Program-made: the position numbers and the translations under genes
Notes under the pieces: model-generated
Seen by the model: the letters and a program-made list of their open reading frames with translations, nothing else
Database searches by the model: none
What the model was told of the DNA's origin: nothing
In this document: positions 32,508-44,980 of the stretch, one piece after another
Position numbering within the stretch: the stretch's first letter is position 1
Layout of the letters: each line of letters opens with the position of its first letter
Assembly: GCA_023678885.1 (NCBI GenBank)
Contig: CM042955.1
Span: forward strand, 19,603,835 to 19,667,834
Source of the DNA: Pogostemon cablin
Lineage: Eukaryota; Streptophyta; Magnoliopsida; Lamiales; Lamiaceae
Direction of reading: 5' to 3'
DNA: 64,000 nt

Positions 32508-35500
32508 TCACACACTGTTCTGTGAAATCACTTCTCCAAATTTGAGGAACAGCTGAGCATCAGAGGTGCTCATGGATGAGCAGTTTACCAAGTGGGGTGT
32601 CTTCAGGTTGGCGTACTCGTCGACGTAGCATTGTACTTTGGCAGACGGGAGGGGCGGAGCTGGAGGCATTCCGCCGAAGAATTTGTGTTCTGGGGGTGGC
32701 GTTAGGGTTCCAAGAACACGAACAACTTCGTGCATCGTTGGCCGGTCTGATGGCTGTCTCTTGGTGCAAAGAAGAGCCAGTTGAAACACCTTCTTCACTT
32801 CTCCAAGATCCGTGCACGTTTCAGATATCTCAGGGTCGACAGTGTCCATCACTGAGTTGTTTGCTGCTTTAGTCAGTATCTGAAACAGAATGTAGGGTTT
32901 ATAATTAGCTGGATGGTGTTGCTTTATGAAAAAATGCATGCATGCAGAGAACTGACCAGATGGTGGAGATTGGATTCGTCGTCTACGGCTTTCCAGCCGG
33001 TGAGCAGCTCCAGCAAAACGATGCCATAGCTGTAGACATCGGATTTCTCCGTGAGACGAGAAGTACGTGCGTATTCAGGATCGATGTAGCCAATAGTTCC
33101 CATTAGGTAAGTTGAAGTGTGTGTTTTTGATGTGCATAAGCTCTTGGCAATGCCAAAATCAGTGAGGTGAGCTTCGTAATCCCTGTCGAGCAAAATGTTG
33201 GACGACTTTACATCCCGGTGGATAATACGAGGATCACAATCATGATGCAGATACGAAAGACCCTGTGCAGCACCTAATGCAATACGGAGTCGAGTGTTCC
33301 AGTCGAGTTTTTTCTTCTTCAAAGTTCCTAGAATCAAAGTTATGTAATGTTTAATGCTCAACAACTCGAAGAAAAGGCAGTGCAATTTGAGTGTTCTTAC
33401 CGTGGAGAACGTCCCAGAGGCTTCCATTTTCCATGTAATCGTAAAAGAGTAGATAGCCAGACGGGGAAAGCGAATACCCTTGGAGGCTAACAAGGTTACG
33501 ATGCTTGATGCTCCCAATTGTGTTCAGCTCAGTTTCGAACTCTTTCAGACAATGTGGGGAGTGAGAATAGAGTTTCTTAATAGCAACAGGCCTGCAGTTC
33601 TTGAGGACACATTTGTACACAGTACTAGACCCTCCGTACCCGATTATGTACTTTTCGCTTAGATTCTCCGTCATCCTCATGATGTCTTCGTATACGTGTA
33701 ATGCCATGTTCATGTGAAGGATAACGAGCTTCGGAGCCGAGTAGTTCACTACTAGATGAAAACAAGAAATCATAACGTGTCAAATAGACAATAATAACAG
33801 CAAAGAGTTCAAAACTAGAGCTCAATAAACACACGATTGTGGATCAGTGTAAGACGAAAACCTGGTTTATCAAGAGGTCCAACTATGAATGATTTTTGAT
33901 GGTGTGGCCGACAAGCAGCAATCAAGATCATGAGAAGAATAACCAGCGCACCGAGGGCTATTCCGAGTATAGCTGCTTTGGATATCGAAACTGCAAAACA
34001 CATGTGCGGAAGGTAATCTTAACAGTCGTAAGAACATCCTCCTAAGAGGTAAGAAAATAAGTAAAAAATAGGAAATGAAGTGTTAATCCTCACCACGCTC
34101 AGTTGGACGAGGTGCATGACAAGAGCCGATCCAGTAGCCACAAAGTCCGGGATTGCCCAAGAAACTGAAAGACGAAATTGTTTAACCTTGTGAAAAACCA
34201 ACAAAATGACAACATACATTGGCAGAGGTAGAACCAGTAAACAGACTAGGAATGAAGGAAAAATTTTACCTGTCAGGTGAAAACCTTGAGAAGTTGTTTC
34301 CTGTGGTAATGTATCCAACAAGGTTGTTGTACGAAACATTCCTGTAACAACACGTGAATATCATGCTCAGTAGCTATATCACATTGCCTACTTTTACAAG
34401 CTAAACGTAGATTATTGACAGTAAACTTACAGCATTGTAAGACTGAGGCAATTGGCAAGTGGCATTACGTCTCCGGATATATTGTTGTGGTCTAACTTCC
34501 TGCCGACAATTCGCAAGCACATGCTTAACTTCTCAAAGTTTAACATCAAGAGAGGTAAGAGAGAGAGTGAGAGATCTTACAGCATGAAGAGATTTTGGAG
34601 CTGACTGAGTTCTTGAGGAATTGAACCTGAGAGGTGGTTGTTTGAAAGATCTCTACAAAAGAAAAAAAAAATCACTTCATTCCAATGGGGAAACTGTTCA
34701 AGGCTTCTTTACAACAAGTACTTTTGTTTTCTTACATCTCCATAACACTTCTCAAGTTTCCAAACTCAGCAGGTATGAATCCAGTCAAGTCACTGTTGCT
34801 CAAGTTACTGTTGGAAGGCTTAGCAAGTGAGACAAATAAGACGTGGCAAAAACAAAAAACAAGAGTCTAAGAGGACGCACAGTTTAAGGAGATGTTCCAA
34901 GTCACCAAGAGAGGAGGGCATATCACCACTGATCCTGTTATTTGAAAGGTCTCTGTTCCAACCAATCAAGAAAACGAGCATCACTATTGTTCATATCAAA
35001 CTGCAATGAGGTTTAATAATTTGAAGAGTGAAGCTAGACTCACAAAGTGTCCAAATTACCAATCCGAGATAGCTCAATAGGAATAGGGCCCCTGAGATTG
35101 TTGCTAGATAGATTCCTACCAAATTGCATTAGAAAGGAAATGTCATTCCAGGAAGAAAAACATTACAAATTTAAAATTGAATCATTGAAAGCTATTGATT
35201 GGGCTATCAGATTCAGAACCAAACAACAAATTCTACAAAGAGCTAGCCTGGAGGAACTCACAGATAGGTCATGCTCTCCAGCTTTTGAAATGCCAGTGGA
35301 ACTGTTCCGTTCAGCTTATTTCCATGCACGTTGCTATGATCAAAGCATGAGTACAAAATAGATCAATAAAAGACCAAACTCATCACATAGTTCTTCTTTG
35401 GAAAAAAAAATGAATATGATCCTTACAGGCTATTTAGGTTTGTGCAAGAGCTAAGATTATCTGGTATTGGCCCCTCTAAGTGGTTGTTCGCCACATTTCT

Positions 35501-38240
35501 GCAAGGTCGAAAAAATACAACTTACCCTGCAGATATTTTAAGATAATAATAGAGGAACTCTTGTGAAGTGAAAAATATACAGATCAAACAATTCAGTAAG
35601 CTTCCCAAGTTCCGGTGGAATACGCCCAGTGAGCAAATTATCGTTCAACTCCCTTTGTGAAGTTAAAAGAAATATAATTAGGAAATATGAGAAGGAGCAG
35701 AAGGTGGAAAATATAATGGGGTATAAGGTTTATACAAGTAGTGAAGCTTTGACATATTTCCAAGCTCAGCAGGAATTGTTCCTGTTAGCCTGTTGCCATG
35801 AAGATACCTGCAGTAGATGGAACGACGTAAGAATCCACATAAAATGTGCACGTAACTTCTAAATTGATGAGAGAGTCCAACTGAAGTGGCCAAAAGAATA
35901 CATGAATGAAATATTTGACTTGTGTAAGCAAGAATTGCATTACTTACAATTTCTCGGTGTATGTCAAATTTCCAAGAATTGGGGGGATTGTTCCACTCAA
36001 CATGTTATAACTCAGATCCCTAAAAAGCAAGAAAATTAAAAAGTTACTAATATACTTTCTTCAGAACAATTTCATAAGAAAGCCATTGCAGCGGCACATT
36101 AGAAAGAAATGATGTCCATACAACACTGCTAGTGCCTGCATCAGGCCAATAACTGATGGAATCCGCCCGGAAAATTGGTTATTCTGCAGGGACCTGAAAT
36201 ACAAGGCAAAGTACTCAGTGTCATCCATATCAATTACTGAAGTGAAAATATCAATGGAAGCTAAGTTGATGTATGTACTTACAAGGTAGCAACTTGGAGA
36301 AATCCAATATTAAATGGAATCTCCCCCGTAAACTTGTTATACGACAAATCCCTGACATCCAATATGTCCGTGTCAATTGTGATTTGATATTCATAGAATG
36401 TGTTTATTCGATACTTACAGAACCTGGAAGGAGGTGCAGTTGCCTATATCATCAGGAATCGAGCCACTCAAACTATTATTTCGAACATCACTTGCATAGC
36501 ACATACACATAATGCTAGTGAGAAAGAGGGTTCAAATGCTAATATCAAAAGCTTTAAATATTAATAAAACAGTGAATAGAAACTTACAAATACCACAAGC
36601 CTGTTAGTTGACACATATCAGGAGAGAGAGAGCCTTGTAAGTTATTTCCTCTCAACCCTCTTAAGTCAAATACGAAATGTTACATCAGATAGGTTTTGTC
36701 AACAATGATGAAAACTAATTTTCGAAAAGATCAATAACTCACAGGTATTGAAGAACTTCGTTCCAATACAATAGTCGTGGTATTTCTCCGCTCAGCTTAT
36801 TTAGAGCCAAGTCCCTGAATCAATGAACATTAGATCATCTGAGTCTTGTTACCAAAAATAAGTTCGAAATATATAGAAAAATCAAAACTACTTACAGTAA
36901 TTTCAAATTTGGAATCTGAGAGAGTGTTGAGGGGATTGGACCAATCAACTTATTGCTTTTCAAGATCCTATCAGGGTAAATATAGAACAGTAAAGAGCAT
37001 TGGCAAAGAACAGTTGTAACTGAATTAAAAAAAATAATAATAAAAAAAAAACAAGATTCCATCTAGTCTGACTTACAAACTCTCAAGTTGCTTCAGCTTT
37101 GAAATCGAGAAGGGAATATCGCCATAGAGCTCATTGAATGATAAATCCCTACAAATGATGCAATCAAATTAATCTCAAAATGCATGTTGAGTAAATGTTC
37201 CAGTGACTACTTGAATTTTAAGTTCTTTAAGCATCAACTTACAAACTATTCAAAGCTGTGCAATCGCCAATCTCATCTGGGATCTGCCCAGAAAGCCGAT
37301 TTCCCTTCAAATCACTAGTAGTTTGAAACACACAACAATTAAAACTGATAATTAGATTAATTTTACAATATGAAAAGTTATCTTGAGATAACAAGTTAGT
37401 AATTTACATTGAAACCAAGCTTTTAAGCTTCCCTATTGCAGGTGAAAGTTCTCCATCAAGATTCAAGCCTGAAAGATTACTGTAACATAGGTATGCAAAA
37501 TATCAGTCAACATACAAAATCACTACTCCGAAATTTCAAGAGACAAGACATTGATAAACTGGTAAAACTAATTTCAAGAGAGAGAGAAAAGAAGAGGAAT
37601 GCTAGAAGCTCACAGTGCAACCACATTGAAGGTGACATTATCACAAGTGACCCCTCTCCAAACACAGTAATCTGAAGATGGAGCATCAGTCCAGTCATAC
37701 AACACATTGTCCACATCTCCAAAAGACTTCTTCATTTCCAACAAAATAGCCCCTTTTCCCACACAAATTTCACAAAATTCAAAGAAAAAAGAAAAAAATT
37801 GCATCAGTGAGAGTGGAATCTATGGTGGAATTAATAAATGAGTTAGCAGAAAAACAGTTAAAAGTTGAGAGATTGAACTGAAATTTGTTGAGGAACACGA
37901 CAATTAAGACAAATAAAGAAACACAGGTTTAAGGGAGACAATGACGTGATTATGTAATAAGGACAAAGTATACCAAACTTTATTCTAGAAAGTAAAACAG
38001 TAATTAAATGATTAAAATACTAAACTCCAACTCCATGCTCTAAATATGATGACTAATATATTAAAAAAAAAAGCCAAAAACAAACCAACACTCACCATCA
38101 CCATCACCATCACCATCACCATCACACTCCACTGGAGCAAAGCTCAAGAACACTACCAGAAACCCAACAAGAACAAATCTTTTGGACCAGCTGGTCATAA
38201 ACCACCTCTCTTTACCCAGTATAAGATACTTCTCAGCCAT
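32508..38240 (-). CDS. ERECTA: ERECTA-type LRR receptor kinase, 27 exons
   Basis: Plasma-membrane receptor for EPF/EPFL peptides; controls stature, inflorescence and stomatal patterning (family knowledge). I placed exons by GT/AG sites and frame: 38096-38240, 37614-37752, 37408-37479, 37243-37314, 37077-37148, 36896-36967, 36743-36814, 36588-36659, 36419-36490, 36283-36351, 36125-36193, 35948-36019, 35736-35807, 35581-35652, 35427-35498, 35262-35333, 35044-35115, 34881-34952, 34736-34807, 34581-34652, 34431-34499, 34270-34341, 34094-34164, 33862-33990, 33401-33751, 32957-33327, 32508-32879. The sum is 3,009 nt, 1,002 residues, continuous frame; starting at the second ATG (38198) gives 988, nearer the usual 976. 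Signal peptide, CVWRGVTC LRR cap, about 20 LRRs (one per 69/72-bp exon), transmembrane segment about 600-622, then kinase with GYGGSSTVYK, VAIKKLY, HRDVKSSN (Asp about 794), DFG (about 812). C-terminus YVDEYANLKTPH and ISQNSV are ERECTA-like. No break seen. Confidence 0.95.
38094..38126 (-). repeat. GATGGT microsatellite across exon 1 donor
   Basis: Five tandem GTGATG units on the minus strand encode Asp-Gly repeats just after the signal peptide of ERECTA and run into the GTGAGT donor of intron 1. Unit number changes would keep the frame. Confidence 0.85.
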
Positions 38241-38646
38241 GACAGAGAGAAATTCTACACATACAAACACACCCTGTGTGTGAAAAGACAATGTGAAGTT
38301 GGAAATGTGAACAAGAAGGGATTAGAAAAGAGAAAGCTGCAATTTTTGCATCAGAGAATGAACCCCGACCGACATGGTTGAGAGTGAAGAAAAAAAGAAA
38401 AGAGAGATGAAGAGCATAATTTTACAGATGCCCTAAATATTGTGGAAAAATGTGCAATGGAAAGAGAGGTGCAGCTCTGGCTTTGTAATGTTCAATCACA
38501 TCCCTCTGGCAGAGAACCTTGCAGAGTTTGTGTGAGAGAAGAAGAGAGAGAGAGTGTGTGCCACTATTGTATCAGTAATTAAATGTAGAGAGAGAAACAA
38601 TAAGAGTGATAGATATGCGCATATGTGTAAATTAAAAAAGAGTATT
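38241..38646 (-). promoter_or_regulatory. ERECTA 5' UTR and proximal promoter
   Basis: Upstream on the minus strand there is an out-of-frame ATG (plus CAT at about 38373-38375) and GA/CT-rich tracts at 38535-38555. No clear TATA box. The SINE at 38647 marks the distal edge, about 400 bp from the start codon. Confidence 0.45.
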
Positions 38647-38890
38647 GCCCCATGCATAGCTCAAGTGGTAGAGGGGAGGGTGGAAAGGCCTTCCAGCTGA
38701 GCTTGGTTGCTGCAGGGTGGGGATTTGAATCCTGCCTTTGGCATGGATTTGGCCCCTTGCAAGCACAAGTTTAACAGTGAGCCCTCCCTATAAGCCACTT
38801 GAGGCACATCCTGCGATTTACCTCCTCCACCAATCCCCAGGGCAGGGGCGGTGGGGGCCCCTAATGATGGGGTACACCATTTTTTTTTTT
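38647..38890 (+). repeat. tRNA-derived SINE
   Basis: Pol III A box TAGCTCAAGTGG (38657-38668), B box GATTTGAATCC (38722-38732), a shared body, and a T-rich 3' end. Near-identical flanks AAAGAGTAT (38637-38645) and AAAGAGCAT (38891-38899) are the likely target-site duplication. Confidence 0.85.
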
Positions 38891-40399
38891 AAAGAGCATC
38901 GAGAGAATTATTTCAAGAGAGAAAAGGTTAAAAAACCATCTGCCAAATTTCTGATGCTAGCCGTGCCTGCAATACATTACAGCTCGCAGTTTTCTCTCTC
39001 ATCTTTCTTGCAATAAGTTAATAACCCCCTCTCTCTCTCTCTCTCTCTCTCTCCATATACATACAAATAGGTAAATCTAAAGTAGTAAACCATGCTCTCA
39101 AAACTTTATACAAAATGAAATCACCCACCCCCACTACCCCCATTCCACCCCAACCCCACATATACATACACATATACGTACACACACCATCTCTAAAAAT
39201 GTACATCTACGTAGAGAGAGAGATATATAAAGGGTCACCCTAGATGCAAACACCTCACCTTCTTTTAGTTTTCTGGGCCTTGAATCCATAACAAGTCGCT
39301 ATCTTTGCAGAGAGAGAAAAAGAGCTGAAGCGAGTAACTCTTCCTTTCTTCTGTTGACAATTAATACTTTCTCTCCACTTTAATCAAGATTTTCCATATC
39401 CGTGAAATGTTCATATCAATGCATAAATAACTACACCAATATATTTCACCTCTCCATTACTTTTCTAATTTTGTCCATTTGCAAATCAATATTATTCGGT
39501 AAATATAGCAAATGTGAATTTTTCTTTTTCTTTTTTTGTTATCTTACTGAGATGATTTTCACCCTCTTCCACCCCATTATAGATTATAACTGCACTTCTC
39601 CAGTTTTCTGATATGAAATTACAGTGGCCCTGAATTTACAGACTTTCTTCTTATTTTTTCTACTTTTTCTTGGATGATTAAAAAAATAGTAACTTTTGAA
39701 GGTTAGAGTTTGACCGTTTTTATCCAAAAATAATATACATACATGTAAAATCGAGTTGAATCTAAATGAAGAAATGTTGAAAATATTCTGTGGAATTTCA
39801 AAGTTTTTCCTTTTCCATTAGCAGGGAATCGAAATGATGCCACCATGTTACTTCCATCATGTGTTTTTTTTTAACATTTTAATTTCTATTCCAATTTATT
39901 TTCTTGTGATTTTATTTGAAAGGTAAATATGTACTAGAATCTTATTCTTTTAAATAAAAATTGAAAGAAATCGATTTTAAAATGGTAGCTAGAATTTACA
40001 GTGGAAAAACCTTTGTGCCGTATATTTAACTAAAATAGATTTAAAGAAATCGATTATAAGATGGTAAGAAGAATTTCCAATAAAAAAGATAGATAAACCT
40101 TTTTTTAAAAAGAAGTGCAAAATCTATTTTGCCAACTTATTTAAAGAACATAAAAAATGTCCATACTTAAGCAATTTTTAAAATATTTGCCCTGATAAAA
40201 GATTGCTTACTGCTTCTATTGTGATGGAATGAAAAGATTAATTTAAGGTGAATGGACAAATGATAAATTTAGGATGAATAAGCAAATTAAGGACGAAAAC
40301 ACAAATTTTGAATGAATAGGTAAAAGTGAGATGAATGTAACTACTTTATTAGACCTAAAGAAATGTTTGTTTACTGTTTTTAAATCCGTGTTTTGATTT
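38891..40399. other. AT-rich intergenic stretch
   Basis: A CT microsatellite of about 12 units lies near 39029-39053. Otherwise AT-rich, without a recognisable gene. It may include distal ERECTA regulatory sequence. Confidence 0.45.
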
Positions 40400-41063
40400 T
40401 AGGGATGTAATCGAATCGAGCCGAGTCAAACACTATTAGATTTGAAGATCGTTTGTTAAGGAATTACCGAACTCGAGCCCGAGCTCGAACTCGACGAGAA
40501 AAAATATCGAACTCGAGCTCGAACTCAAATTGTTTGTTAATGCTCACGAACGTGTTCACGAACACATAAATTAACTTGTTCATGAATATTTTTTCATGAA
40601 CATTTAAATAATTTTGTACGTGGATATTAAAAAAATATTTCGTTTATAAACATTTAATGTTATTCATAATATTAAATAAACAAACTAACAAAATATAATA
40701 ATAAATGGTAAAAAAATATTTAAATATTTAAATACTCACTTAAGTTATTATCATATTTGTGTGGTTTAATACAAAATATTTAATTATTGAATGTAAATAA
40801 ATAAATAATAATAATATATAATATTAAAGAATAATTATAAAATTTACGAATGCGTTTGCGAGCCATTAACGAGCCCATTAACGAATATGTTCGCGAGCTT
40901 TCTAGCTGAACACCCTTAGGCTTGACTTTGGTTTGATAGATTATTCGAGCTCAAAATTCGAGTTTGATTTGGCTCGTTAAGGTTAATGAACGAGTTTGAA
41001 TGAATATTTTATCGAACCGAGACTCAAATAGTTCGCGAACGGTTTGGTTCGCTTACATCTCTA
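40400..41063. mobile_element. hAT-type MITE with exact 8-bp TSD
   Basis: 664 bp, ends TAGGGATGTAA and TTACATCTCTA, flanked by TTTGATTT at 40392-40399 and 41064-41071. Internal CTCGAGC/GAGCTCGAA-rich subterminal repeats. Same family as 51772-52390. No transposase. Confidence 0.85.
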
Positions 41064-41378
41064 TTTGATTTTCAAAATCCACATCTAGATTTTAAAAATC
41101 ACCCATGTATATACTTACTATATTTTATCTCTCAATTAATACACACTTTCTCTCCTTATTTCTCCTCTCATTTAACTTTTAAAATAAATTAATATTTTAA
41201 AATTAACATAAAGTTAAAACCTACTATACTAAAAAAAAAAAAAAACATATAACACTATTGATTTTCAAATCCTATATAACTTCAAACAAAACATTACAAA
41301 AATGTCTATGCGGCTTGAAATTTAATCCATACAAAATTAAACCTTTATTCATTCAAGTTAAATGAATTCATTATTTAA
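41064..41378. other. AT-rich intergenic stretch
   Basis: No gene seen. Includes a poly-A run at about 41229-41243 and the left SINE target-site duplication at 41361-41378. Confidence 0.4.
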
Positions 41379-41549
41379 CCAGGTGGGCTAGCCCACCTTG
41401 CCACCGGGCTCCTCATATAAGTGAGTTACTCGGGTTCGATTCCCAACGAATAGGAGGGAGTTATAAGGAGGCATGGAGAATAAGGGTGTATGGAGACTTG
41501 GTGAACTAACTACTAACTATATTAACAATTAACTTTGCCCGATAAAAAA
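41379..41549 (+). repeat. SINE, second family
   Basis: B box GGTTCGATTCC (41433-41443), with GGTGGGCTAGCCCACC upstream, and a short A tail. An 18-bp target-site duplication with one mismatch, AATGAATTCATTATTTAA, lies at 41361-41378 and 41550-41567. Body unlike the 38.6-kb family. Confidence 0.82.
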
Positions 41550-41658
41550 AATGAATTAATTATTTAAAAATATATTAAAATCCATCTACTCGCTAAAAAA
41601 ACACAAATTAATATATTTTTAATATTTAAGTAATAAAAAGAACGCAATTTATGCATAT

Positions 41659-42420
41659 GGGACAGCTATTTGCACCCGAAATTATTAAACGTACCTAAAA
41701 ATATTTAATAAGACATAATTACCCTTATAAAACTTATATCTGTTCGGTTGCAACAACTGAACAATCATCTATCTTTATCTGTTCAGTTGTTGCAACCTAA
41801 CATAACAAATAATTCATATATCTTATGTGTTCAGTTGCAGTAATCTAATAGAACAAGATTTTGTAATTTATTTTTTAATTCATATCTACATTATCGAATA
41901 AATAAGTTAATAGATAATTTTCATGGACACCAATCTTTAAAGAAAGATGGTGATTCATGAAAGTAATTAAGTTTCTGCTCTATAAACGGAAGTGACAGTG
42001 GTAGTGGTTATGATTTAGACGAATGTATAACCACTACCACTGCCACTTCCGTTGATAGAGTAGAAACTTACTTACTTACACGAATCACCATATTTCTTTA
42101 AAGATTGAAGTCCATTAATATAAATATGAATTAAAAAAATAAATAATGTTCTGTTCGATTATTGCAACCGAACAATATATGAATTATTTGTTCTGTTCGA
42201 TTTGTTGCAACAGAACACATAAAGATAGATGATTGTTCGGTTATTACAACCGAACAAATAAGATATATGAATTCCTTGTTCTATTGTTGCAACCGAACAT
42301 ATAAAGATAGATGACTATTCGGTTGTTGCAACCGAACAGATATAAGTTTTATAAGGAAAATTATGTCTTATTAAATACTTTTGGGGTACGTTTAGTAATT
42401 GGGGTGCAAATAGATGCCCC
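41659..42420. mobile_element. Foldback Mutator-like MITE, complete hairpin
   Basis: 762 bp. Ends GGGACAGCTATTTGCACCC and GGGGTGCAAATAGATGCCCC are inverted. The arms carry repeated GTTGCAACCGAACA motifs, and the centre is itself a palindrome around 41945-42110 (AACCACTACCACTGCCACTT and its inverse). Related to 20513-21249. The flanks TATGCATAT and TATATATAT could be a diverged 9-bp duplication. Confidence 0.75.
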
Positions 42421-42571
42421 TATATATATATATAGGGGGCAACTGAACAATTATTTTATCAAAAATTTTTAAATAAATATAGTAGATTCCACTCGATGGC
42501 TGGTATTAAAGAAATATTAGTATAAAAGTGAAATTTTTTTATGTTTTAAAAGAATATGAAAAATATATATA

Positions 42572-42911
42572 CTCCATCCATCTCATGTAAAGGGGGCTTT
42601 TACTTTTTACACGTGAAGTATTATTATTTAATATGTAATTAATAGTTATATTTTTTTTATCAGGTAAAGAAATTTTATTAATTAAAAAGGTTCAAGAAGG
42701 GTAAGAGAGTTATCACAACTTCAAACAAAAGTACATAAATAAATACAAAAGTACATAATTGATAGTTATATCAATGGGCATGTGTCCCTATATTTTAATT
42801 ATATTAGTAAATATGTGTGGATCTCATGTACATAGAAAATGAAAGGGAATTAATTGAGTGAGACGTTTAAAATAAAAAATAAAAAATCTCTTTGCATGCG
42901 GACGGAGAAAG
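42572..42911. mobile_element. Stowaway-like MITE carrying a nested insertion
   Basis: Ends CTCCATCCATCTC and GACGGAGAAAG, with TA on both sides. The Stowaway-type core is interrupted at 42651-42756. Confidence 0.6.
42651..42756 (-). mobile_element. Small retroposon fragment in MITE
   Basis: 106 bp beginning with T8 (an A tail on the minus strand), flanked by AATTAATAGTTATA (42637-42650) and AATTGATAGTTATA (42757-42770). A T-start plus a 14-bp duplication indicates LINE-type insertion; the source element is not recognised. Confidence 0.55.
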
Positions 42912-42916
42912 TATAT

Positions 42917-43228
42917 AACTAATTTAAAAATGAGTATAAATAAACATATTAATAAAAAGGTATATAGAAGAGATTTTAATAGCCGCATTTACTTAATTAA
43001 GCAAGATTCCTCGTCTAATAACTGTCAAACTTGCACCGAAATCAATTACTACATTATTAGTCATTATTTAACTAATTTAAAAATGAGTAGAAAGAAACAT
43101 ATTAACAAAAAGGTATATAGAAGAGATTTTAATAGCCGCATTTAGTAGTAATTAATTAAGCGAGATACCTCGTCTAATAACTGTCAAACTTGCACTGAAA
43201 TTAATTACTACATTATTAGTCATTATTT
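42917..43228. repeat. Two-copy tandem duplication, 153-bp unit
   Basis: The unit starting AACTAATTTAAAAATGAGTA at 42917 recurs at 43070 with few changes. The short open frame over it comes from the duplication. Confidence 0.8.
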
Positions 43229-43910
43229 TATTGCATTTACAGTACTCCACATCAAAATCAAATCATTATTAAAATTAAATTAAACGATTATGAGAATTCA
43301 AGCAACCTTTCTCACCCACTTATTAGAGATCTTAATGATTAATACCCTTTCATATTTGGAGTATTTTTATTTTTAATTGTGAAACATTTTTTACACCTGA
43401 TCAAAATTTGAAAATGTATAACATCATTCTAAATATCAATAACATAACATAATAGAGTTTTAGTATCATTTACTAATATTTAGTTAACGATTCTCTTTTC
43501 AAGTGCAAACAGATTAATTGATATTCTAGCATAATTTATAGTAATTTGATCGATATTCAAGCATGATTGTATCAATATTATGTGATTTAAATCCAAGTTC
43601 ATCAATCAACAAATTATTTTATGATAAGTATAGGTGATTAGGGATGAGTTAACACATGCATAATGACACTCCATAATTGAGGCCTTTCTTAAATGGTTTG
43701 GGTACATAGCACTACATTTAGAAGTAATAAATAATTGTATTTTTCACTTTTATATGTTAATAAATAATGTTGTTAGGAATTAGAAGGGTAGTACTCTGAT
43801 GGATTTTGGGTGTCCTTAAGTCTATATACATGAAATGATGAAACAAGCAAAGTACAACTCACCACTCTCTGAGCCTACCCCTATTCCCTAGTGGAAAAAA
43901 AGAGTACGTG
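43229..43910. other. AT-rich intergenic stretch
   Basis: No gene, MITE end or RNA recognised. Confidence 0.4.
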
Positions 43911-43911
43911 A

Positions 43912-44150
43912 GCCCCAGTGCATAGATTAAGGGGTAGAGAGGCGGGTGGAAAGATCTTCCAACTTAGCTTGATTGCTGCAGGGTGGGGGTTCGAATCATA
44001 TTTTTGGCATGGATTTGGCCTCTTGCAAGCATAAGTTTAACAGTGAACCCTCTCTATAAGCCACTTGAAACACATCCTGCGATTTACCTCCTCCACCAAT
44101 CCCCAGAGTAGGGGCGGTGGGGACCCCTAATGGTAGGGTACACCATTTTT
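43912..44150 (+). repeat. tRNA-derived SINE, same family as 38.6 kb
   Basis: B box GGTTCGAATCA (43988-43998) and a body matching 38647-38890 throughout, ending CACCATTTTT. Flanks AGTACGTGA (43903-43911) and AGTACCTGA (44158-44166) are the probable target-site duplication. Confidence 0.8.
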
Positions 44151-44284
44151 AATAAACAGTACCTGAAGTGAGCATGGGATATTTTCTTTTATACCCCTAA
44201 CGTTTTGAAGCCTTCGAAATACCTACCCTTGAAATTTCAAATTTACAAAAGGAGATTGCTTTGAGGAGAAGAGGGTACAATTTA

Positions 44285-44512
44285 CTCCCTTCATCCGTCC
44301 TAAGGGTGCAATTTGCTTTTTACACATGAATTAAGGAATATTATTATTTAGTAATGTATAATAGTTAGTTGTATTAGTGGAGATTTTGGTTATATTTTTT
44401 AGTTGTATTAGTGAGTGTGTGTGGGTCCCATATGTATAAAAAGAAAATGAAACCCTTGGGAGCAGACGCCCAAAATGAAAAAATGATACCCTTGAAAACG
44501 GATAGAGGGATT
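44285..44512. mobile_element. Stowaway-like MITE
   Basis: The left end CTCCCTTCATCCGTCC follows TA; the right end CGGATAGAGGGA is diverged. The core matches 1934-2159. Confidence 0.6.
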
Positions 44513-44696
44513 GTTTTTTTCTATATCTATTAATAATTATTATTCCCTCATACATCATAAGATATTTATTTGTTTTTTACATGTTCAATGAGTATTATTT
44601 TTCTACATAAAGTGTATAGTTTAATTAGTTGTGAGTGGTGAATCATGTGTAGAAATTTAATATCTATAAAGTGAACATTCAAAATGATAAAACGTA

Positions 44697-44980
44697 CACC
44701 ATCCGTCCCAAGAATACATTCTCACTTTCCATTCTGATTCGTCCTAGAATGCTTTCACATCCTAAAAATGAAAACGATACACAATATCAATAACCTTACA
44801 ATACTACAATATTACAAAAATGACACATTATTTCTACACACAATCTAGTCAAGATCAACTATATTCTATTCAATTACCCAAAATATCCCCTCTCTTTTTT
44901 TACATCACCACAAAAAAAATTATTTTCTTAAACTCCGTGCCATCAAATACATGAATGTATTCATGGGTCGGAGGAGGGAG
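44697..44980. mobile_element. Stowaway-like MITE, second subfamily
   Basis: Ends CACCATCCGTCCCAAG and GGGTCGGAGGAGGGAG, with TA flanks at 44695 and 44981. The core resembles 51352-51634 and 57131-57413. Confidence 0.65.

Noticed and set aside
32576..32872. Plus-strand frame opposite the ERECTA last exon
   Set aside because: Antisense shadow of a strongly supported kinase exon. Other frames in 32.5-38.3 kb on the plus strand were dropped for the same reason.
38046..38381. Plus-strand Thr-Ile repeat protein
   Set aside because: Reverse-strand reading of the ERECTA GATGGT microsatellite.
39029..39053. CT microsatellite as regulatory element
   Set aside because: A simple dinucleotide run; noted as a repeat only, with no evidence of a GAGA-type function.
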